Of a stretch of 64,000 nucleotides of DNA, positions 59,289-64,000 are shown piece by piece. Position 1 is the first letter of the stretch, and each line of letters starts with the position of its first letter. The DNA lies in assembly GCA_905221375.1 (NCBI GenBank), contig CAJNCY010000006.1:1-64000 (forward strand). Reading direction: 5' to 3'. The translations under genes were made by a program, and so were the position numbers. Under the pieces are notes generated by a model. That model worked only from the letters and a program-made list of their open reading frames with translations. It searched no databases and was not told the DNA's origin. The DNA is from a bacterium (GTDB taxonomy: Bacteria; Bacillota; Bacilli; Lactobacillales; Streptococcaceae).

Positions 59289-60322
59289 AACCTTGCAATA
59301 ATAGCTTCCGTCATTTCCTTAGTCGAAGCCTGTCCACCTATATCTCTTGTTAAAATGCCAGCCGCTAAACTAGCTTCAACAGCACGCTCGATACGCTCTG
59401 CATCCTCATAACGTCCAAAGCTGTCTCTCAGCATCATGGCCACTGATAAAATCATGGAGATAGGATTGGCAATTCCTTGACCTGCAATATCAGGAGCTGA
59501 ACCGTGAATAGGCTCATAGAGACTTGGTCCATTTTCAGAATGACTGGCTGATGGCATGACTCCAAGTGTGCCAGATAGAACGCTTGATTCATCAGATAAG
59601 ATATCTCCAAAAAGATTCTCCGTCACGATGACATCAAACTTGGCAGGATTGGTAATCATAAGCATGGCAGCTGAGTCCACCAGCTGGTGTTCCAAGGTTA
59701 CATCTGGAAAATCCTGCGCGACTTCCTCAGCTACTCTGCGCCAGAGTTTTGATGTCGCTAGAACATTTTGCTTATCGATACTGGTAACTATTTTTCTCCG
59801 ACTTCTTGCGATTTCAAAGGCCTTGCGAATAATCCGCTCCACTTCCTCATAGCTATAGTCATTGATATCACGCGCTTTTCGCTCTTCAAGAATATGATCT
59901 CCAAAGTAAATCCCTCCTGTCAACTCACGCACAACTACAAAATCTACACCAGCAATTCGTTCTGGTTTGAGTGGTGACAAATGCTTGAGACTATCAAAGA
60001 TTTTTACCGGGCGAATATTGGCGTAAAGATTGAGTTCCTTACGGAGAGCCAGCAAGCCTTGTTCAGGGCGAACCGTTGCTCCATCATACTGAGGACTACC
60101 GATAGCCGCTAAGAGGATAGCCTCTGCTTCTCTACATGCCTTGAGGGTTTCATCAGGTAAGGGATGCCCTGCAGCATCAATACCTGCACCTCCGAAGGGT
60201 CGTCTGTCAATCTCATAGTCAAAATCTGTTTTTTCAGCTAGAGCCTCCAGAACCTCTAAACCGGCCTCCATTATTTCTGGACCGATTCCGTCCCCTGCTA
60301 GAGCTACTATTTTCTTTGTCAT
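59285..60322 (-). CDS. leuB: 3-isopropylmalate dehydrogenase
   Basis: A 345-residue NAD-dependent beta-decarboxylating dehydrogenase, converting 3-isopropylmalate to 2-oxoisocaproate. Conserved segments include LAGDGIGPEIM at the N-terminus, RELTGGIYFG, SIDKQNVLATSKLWR, and ENLFGDILSDESSVLSGTLG. Follows leuA with 11 bp; overlaps DUF1294 by 4 bp. Confidence 0.96.
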   Translation of the reverse strand: MTKKIVALAGDGIGPEIMEAGLEVLEALAEKTDFDYEIDRRPFGGAGIDAAGHPLPDETLKACREAEAILLAAIGSPQYDGATVRPEQGLLALRKELNLYANIRPVKIFDSLKHLSPLKPERIAGVDFVVVRELTGGIYFGDHILEERKARDINDYSYEEVERIIRKAFEIARSRRKIVTSIDKQNVLATSKLWRRVAEEVAQDFPDVTLEHQLVDSAAMLMITNPAKFDVIVTENLFGDILSDESSVLSGTLGVMPSASHSENGPSLYEPIHGSAPDIAGQGIANPISMILSVAMMLRDSFGRYEDAERIERAVEASLAAGILTRDIGGQASTKEMTEAIIARL

Positions 60323-60333
60323 AGCATTCTCCT

Positions 60334-61896
60334 TTACACACTAGGCATATCGCGATAAGAAACGCTGCGTCCCATATCACCAGCATTCTCTTTTTGAACA
60401 AAGGTATTAGCATTGATATAGGCAATAGCCGAAGCCTTCAGCACATCGAAATCAAGCCCTGCTGCATTAAAGATGGTTTCTGTATCTCTGTTTTCAACAG
60501 TGACCAAAACCCGAGCTTGGGCATCAATTCCATCTGTCACCGCATCAATGGTATAGGACACCAAACGGACAGATTGTTTAAAGAACTTGTCAATAGCGTT
60601 AAAGATTGCTTCAACGGAACCTTGCCCTGTCGCATTAAATTCGACCTTCTCACCATCCATATTGGCTAGGCTAACGAGTGCTTCAATGTTATTGTCTGCA
60701 TGAGTTTGAAGTTGCAAATCATCAAAGTGGAAGCCTTCTGGATTTTCAACCATAGTTCCAGCGACCAGCGCACGAATATCTGCATCTGTGATTTCTTGTT
60801 TCTTGTCTGCCAGAGCCTTGAACTTAGCAAAGAGTGGTTTGATATCCTCTTCTGTAAAATCTAGGGCCAGTTCTCTTAGTTTCTCAACAAAGGCATGGCG
60901 ACCAGACAATTTTCCAAGCGGAAGACTATTGCTCTTAACACCGACCAATTCAGGGGTGATAATCTCATAAGTAAGAGGATTTTTAAGGACTCCATCTTGG
61001 TGAATACCAGATTCGTGAGAAAAGGCATTACCACCAACCACAGCCTTGTTTTTAGGAACTGGAATACCAGAGAAGCGAGAAACCATTTCTGACGTATTGA
61101 TGGTCTCATTTAGGACAATACTGGTTTCTGCTTGATAGTAATCTTGGCGAATATTGAGAGCAACTGCAATTTCTTCCAAGGCAGCATTTCCAGCTCGCTC
61201 CCCAATACCATTGATAGTCCCCTCAACACGTCCTGCCCCATTCTTGACGGCAGCAAGGCTATTAGCTACTGCCATTCCGAGGTCATCATGACAGTGTGGT
61301 GAATAGATAATCTGACGATCTGTCTTGACATTCTCAATCAAGTATTTAAAAATAGCCCCGTATTCTTCTGGTGTGGTAAATCCTACGGTGTCAGGGATAT
61401 TGATATAAGTTGCACCTGCATCAACCGCTGTTTGAACAACTTGCAAGAGGAAATCCAACTCTGTTCTAGTCGCATCCTCTGGAGAGAATTCAACTATCTC
61501 AAACTTAGAACGGGCATAAGAAACATGCTCCTTAATAGCTTCCAAAATCTCTTCCTTGCTCTTATTGAGCTTATACTTACGATGAATCGGACTGGTAGCG
61601 ATAAAGACGTGAACCTGTGGATACTTGGCATCCTTGAGGGCCTCGTAACAAGCATCAATATCAGACTTGACCGAACGTGCCAAACCAGTCACCGCTGTTT
61701 TCTTCAAGACCTTAGCAATCTCCTGCACTGCTGTGAATGAATCAGGACTCGCCGCTGGAAAACCAGCTTCTATGGCTGAAATGCCCCATTTCTCCAGCTG
61801 TCTTGCAATGGCAATTTTTTCCTTGATTGAAAAATTAACACCAGGTGTCTGTTCTCCATCCCGAAGGCTGGTATCTAGAAATTCAACTGTTCTCAT
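60334..61896 (-). CDS. leuA: 2-isopropylmalate synthase
   Basis: A 520-residue enzyme, first committed step of leucine synthesis, joining acetyl-CoA and 2-ketoisovalerate. N-terminal TIM-barrel (about 1-290) with [15 protein letters not shown] (about 8-22) and the [17 protein letters not shown] metal-binding site; C-terminal regulatory domain (about 370-510) that binds leucine for feedback inhibition. AAAGGGGAAAT precedes the ATG. Under attenuation control by the leader at 61926-62063. Confidence 0.97.
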   Translation of the reverse strand: MRTVEFLDTSLRDGEQTPGVNFSIKEKIAIARQLEKWGISAIEAGFPAASPDSFTAVQEIAKVLKKTAVTGLARSVKSDIDACYEALKDAKYPQVHVFIATSPIHRKYKLNKSKEEILEAIKEHVSYARSKFEIVEFSPEDATRTELDFLLQVVQTAVDAGATYINIPDTVGFTTPEEYGAIFKYLIENVKTDRQIIYSPHCHDDLGMAVANSLAAVKNGAGRVEGTINGIGERAGNAALEEIAVALNIRQDYYQAETSIVLNETINTSEMVSRFSGIPVPKNKAVVGGNAFSHESGIHQDGVLKNPLTYEIITPELVGVKSNSLPLGKLSGRHAFVEKLRELALDFTEEDIKPLFAKFKALADKKQEITDADIRALVAGTMVENPEGFHFDDLQLQTHADNNIEALVSLANMDGEKVEFNATGQGSVEAIFNAIDKFFKQSVRLVSYTIDAVTDGIDAQARVLVTVENRDTETIFNAAGLDFDVLKASAIAYINANTFVQKENAGDMGRSVSYRDMPSV

Positions 61897-61925
61897 AAGA
61901 TTTCCCCTTTTCCAAATGTGGTTTT

Positions 61926-61961
61926 TAAAAAAACATCTCGCTTAGAAGTCCAAGCGAGATG
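61926..61961 (-). terminator. Leucine attenuator terminator
   Basis: On the minus strand CATCTCGCTT pairs with AAGCGAGATG (61961-61934), followed by seven T. It lies about 40 bp before the leuA start. An alternative antiterminator forms between AAGCGGGA (61977-61970 region) and TCTCGCTT, and excludes the terminator. Confidence 0.88.
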
Positions 61962-62009
61962 TTGATTCACTCCCGCTTGGTAAGCCAAACAGGACTAATG
62001 CTTTTTGCA

Positions 62010-62063
62010 CTAGCCCGAGTACCTCAACAACAAAGCAAATTGATTAAACTTAGCTGTTTTCAT
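62010..62063 (-). CDS. Leucine operon leader peptide
   Basis: A 17-codon reading frame, MKTAKFNQFALLLRYSG, on the minus strand with AAGGAGAAAG 10 bases upstream of the ATG and TAG stop. Three tandem TTG leucine codons (residues 11-13) make it the sensor of leucyl-tRNA charging for the leu attenuator. Expected to act by its translation, not as a stable protein. Confidence 0.85.
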   Translation of the reverse strand: MKTAKFNQFALLLRYSG

Positions 62064-62099
62064 GTTTGACTTTCTCCTTCGTTTGATATCTTGTTTAGT

Positions 62100-62128
62100 A
62101 TTTTAGCATAGGCAAAAGCACTTGTCAA
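62100..62128 (-). promoter_or_regulatory. leu operon promoter
   Basis: On the minus strand, -35 TTGACA (62128-62123), 17-bp spacer, -10 TAAAAT (62105-62100). Confidence 0.8.
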
Positions 62129-62200
62129 GAAAAAATCAAATATTTTCTGAAAATTTCTTCAGTATAGAATATTTAGCTAATTGAAAATTATTGAAATGTT

Positions 62201-62857
62201 TCATTTTTTAGAAGTTAAGTTCCAACTTTTTTCTATCAATTCTAGTACTTCTTCATCTGACAAAGTATCATCAAAAGCCACACTGATCCAGTAGCGTTTG
62301 TTCATATGAAAAGCTGGATAAATACCCTTTTGTGAAAGCAGGTCCACTACTTGATCATGTTTGAGATTGACTGCTTCCACTAATCCTTCTCTACCCTTTT
62401 CCAGCTTATCCCAAGAGATTATCATCAAGACGGCATACCACTTTTTATTACTTTCATGTCTTAAGACTGCCGTATCAGGCGATTTCTCCCACAGATACTC
62501 CAACTGATTTCCGTACTTTTCCTGAACTTGAGCCATGATACGCTTAGTCTGAGGACAGATAAAATCCTGCACATCAAAACAAGCCTTCCGAAGCTGGTAG
62601 AGAATCTCCAGACAAGCCTCACGGACACTTGCAACAAAACTTCCTGTCATACTTTCCATATGAACTTGAGGATAGAGGTCACCCGTTTCCTGGTCAAAGA
62701 CTTGAAAGCTCACATTATCAGTAGTGATAGACACAGTCATGATAAAATCACCCTGCAAAATCTGGCAACTATAAGTCCAGACTCCACTATTTTCTACAAA
62801 ACCATAGGCACGAGCCTTTTCTTGATTAAACTGATAGGATTTAAAAATTTCAAACAT
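62201..62857 (-). CDS. MmcQ/YjbR family protein
   Basis: A 218-residue protein. The N-terminal half (about 1-110) is a less recognised domain; the C-terminal half (about 115-215) fits the MmcQ/YjbR family (KKWYAVLMIISWDKL and LKHDQVVDLLSQKGIYPAFHMNKRYWISVAFD), with a double-psi-like fold once suggested to bind DNA. Function unproven. Follows cutC with a 43-bp gap that contains a hairpin at 62865-62888. Confidence 0.75.
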   Translation of the reverse strand: MFEIFKSYQFNQEKARAYGFVENSGVWTYSCQILQGDFIMTVSITTDNVSFQVFDQETGDLYPQVHMESMTGSFVASVREACLEILYQLRKACFDVQDFICPQTKRIMAQVQEKYGNQLEYLWEKSPDTAVLRHESNKKWYAVLMIISWDKLEKGREGLVEAVNLKHDQVVDLLSQKGIYPAFHMNKRYWISVAFDDTLSDEEVLELIEKSWNLTSKK

Positions 62858-62864
62858 AAGTGAA

Positions 62865-62888
62865 AACTGCTACCAAAAGCTAGCAGTT
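62865..62888 (-). terminator. Hairpin between cutC and the MmcQ/YjbR gene
   Basis: AACTGCTA and TAGCAGTT form an 8-bp stem, followed by TTCACTT on the minus strand. It may terminate cutC transcription partially; T run is weak. Confidence 0.5.
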
Positions 62889-62900
62889 CCTTTCTATTTT

Positions 62901-63533
62901 TTAAAAGACAACCTTGGTTCCATGCAATTGTGTCACGCCCAGCTGGTCAATAAAGGTTTGACGGTTGTCAAGGTCAATCCCCCCACCTGGTAGAATTTCA
63001 ATTTTACCTTTAGCGTGCTCCAAAATTCTGTGATAGTGAGCAAAACGTTTGTCTAGAGAGTCGCCAGATACACCAGCGCGAGTTAGGATACGAATGACAC
63101 CGACTTGGCTGAGCCAGTCAATAGCTTCTAACTGGTCTTCTTCGCCCAATTCATCAAAAGCCATATGAAAGACAATTACCATTCCTTTTGACGCAGCTAT
63201 CAACTTCTCCAGATTAGCCTTATCCAACTTTTTGTCAGCAGTTAAAGCACCAAATACAACTCCTTGACTTCCAGCCTGAGCAGTCAAGCGAATGTCTTCT
63301 AGCATAATAGCAATTTCTAGGTCATTGTAAACAAAGTCGCCACCACGTGGACGAATCATGGTCATGATGGTTGTATCGTAGTTAGCTGCCAATTCAACCG
63401 CTGCCTTGGTTACTCCATAGCTTGGTGTTGTTCCTCCCACTGCTAGATTATCACAGAGTTCGATTCGACGAGCTCCAGCCTCCATCGCTTTTTCAAGCAA
63501 GGTCACATTTTCAGCACAAAATTCGTAAATCAT
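62901..63533 (-). CDS. cutC: CutC family protein
   Basis: A 210-residue TIM-barrel protein of the CutC family, first described in copper homeostasis; its exact role is uncertain. Conserved: RIELCDNLAVGGTTPSYG near residue 23, MIRPRGGDFVYND, HMAFDEL and ILPGGGI near the C-terminus. Shorter than the E. coli protein by about 40 residues, as is common in streptococci. Precedes the MmcQ/YjbR gene. Confidence 0.9.
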   Translation of the reverse strand: MIYEFCAENVTLLEKAMEAGARRIELCDNLAVGGTTPSYGVTKAAVELAANYDTTIMTMIRPRGGDFVYNDLEIAIMLEDIRLTAQAGSQGVVFGALTADKKLDKANLEKLIAASKGMVIVFHMAFDELGEEDQLEAIDWLSQVGVIRILTRAGVSGDSLDKRFAHYHRILEHAKGKIEILPGGGIDLDNRQTFIDQLGVTQLHGTKVVF

Positions 63534-63626
63534 TTGATTCTCCTTGATTATTACTTTGAATTTATTATATCATATTATTGTGAATATACTTTCAATTTTA
63601 TCAAGGGAAATAGTTACAAATTTTAC

Positions 63627-63986
63627 TTATTCTTTGTCCGGAATAACCTTGAAGAGATAATAGGTAATAAAGATAGTCAAGGCTCCTAGACCGATTTTGA
63701 CTTGTAAGAGAGGGGCAAAATAAATAGAAATCCCCATCAAGATGTAGATAGATACAATGATTTTTTTCTTTCGTTCACGCGCAATAGACTTAGTCTCGCG
63801 AAAATCAGCTACATATGTTTGATAGAGCTTGGTATGGTAAAGCCAATCTTCGAAGCGCTTGGAACTTCTAGAGAAACAAGCAATAGACAGTAAAAGAAAA
63901 GGTGTTGTAGGCAACAAGGGTAAAACAACCCCAACAATAGCCAAGGCCAGTGATAAAAAACCAATAATTAGATAAATAATACGCAT
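63627..63986 (-). CDS. DUF454 (YbaN-like) membrane protein
   Basis: A 119-residue protein with three to four membrane segments and a DUF454 pattern: LAIVGVVLPLLPTTPFLLLSIACFSRSSKRFEDWL. The Arg/Lys-rich segment SIARERKKKI follows the second helix. Function unknown. AGGAGAAG is before the ATG; its start is 14 bp from the window edge, so any upstream partner is outside. Confidence 0.8.
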   Translation of the reverse strand: MRIIYLIIGFLSLALAIVGVVLPLLPTTPFLLLSIACFSRSSKRFEDWLYHTKLYQTYVADFRETKSIARERKKKIIVSIYILMGISIYFAPLLQVKIGLGALTIFITYYLFKVIPDKE

Positions 63987-64000
63987 AACTTCTCCTAGTT

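Larger units (their letters stand above)
61926..62063 (-). promoter_or_regulatory. Leucine operon attenuator leader
   Basis: Contains a leader peptide gene (62063-62010), a pause hairpin GGGCTAGTGC/GCATTAGTCC (62016-61992) with 10 pairs, an antiterminator, and a terminator. Ribosome stalling at three consecutive Leu codons when leucyl-tRNA is low would prevent the pause hairpin and allow the antiterminator. It is classical translation-coupled attenuation; no T-box specifier is seen. Confidence 0.83.

Noticed and set aside
61926..62128. T-box leader for the leu operon
   Set aside because: No T-box sequence (TGGNACCGCG-type) is visible, and a leader peptide with tandem Leu codons explains the structure.
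1..64000. Prophage, IS element or integrative element
   Set aside because: No transposase, integrase, phage structural or conjugation genes were seen; accessory content is limited to mcrBC and the low-GC acyltransferase.

Overview
The window reads as chromosomal DNA of a Mitis-group Streptococcus (S. mitis, S. oralis, S. infantis or a close relative of S. pneumoniae). This rests on the AT-rich codon use, the near pneumococcus-like proteins, BOX repeats (boxA-boxB-boxC), a preQ1-II riboswitch upstream of queT, and the pneumococcal-type neighbourhoods dapA-asd, tdk-prfA-prmC, rnc-smc-ftsY and niaX-niaR. The complete leuA-leuB-leuC-leuD set and a block order that seems to join pieces I remember as separate in pneumococcus argue for a non-pneumococcal member, but the species cannot be fixed from sequence alone. 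It is mostly core genome: about 70 protein genes, two tRNAs and several cis-acting RNAs. There is no prophage, IS element or CRISPR array.

Left part (1-14,600). A leftward cluster runs tdk, GNAT, prfA, prmC, tsaC-like, GNAT, glyA, ndpA-like, a Pmp23-like lysozyme-fold protein, a secreted DUF1002 protein and an amino-acid permease. Two BOX elements each supply the stop codon of the gene beside them. To the right are a small tautomerase, mnmE, the dapA-asd lysine/threonine/diaminopimelate pair, a strongly promoted and terminated RNA that I identify as the asd RNA motif, a third BOX and tRNA-Thr(GGU).

Middle (14,600-32,000). queT under its preQ1-II riboswitch, gtrA, mscL, an orphan ferrochelatase, pepT and pta. 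Then a divergent nucleotide block: rluD-type synthase, NAD kinase and the small alarmone synthetase relQ to the left; a CYTH phosphatase-fold protein, prs and a cysteine desulfurase to the right. The redox repressor rex, a glutamine-amidotransferase-like hydrolase, radC, pcrA and fhs follow.

Right part (32,000-64,000). Split coaB and coaC with an ECF S component (coenzyme A supply), niaX-niaR with a NiaR-like operator (niacin uptake), a NUDIX hydrolase, a low-GC membrane acyltransferase, uvrB, a CPBP protease, the glutamine ABC transporter with two fused binding domains, zwf, and the rnc-smc-HAD-HAD-ftsY operon. guaC has an unexplained structured leader. A two-gene McrBC type IV restriction system is the one clear defence locus. 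The window ends with the leucine operon (leuA-leuB-DUF1294-leuC-leuD-Sua5-like), preceded by a classical attenuator with a 17-residue leader peptide containing Leu-Leu-Leu, then MmcQ/YjbR, cutC and a DUF454 protein.

I did not find a large undescribed system. The best leads are the independent asd RNA, the guaC leader, the McrB protein with its non-standard N-terminal reader domain, predicted leaderless mRNAs for gtrA and coaB, and BOX elements positioned exactly at stop codons.
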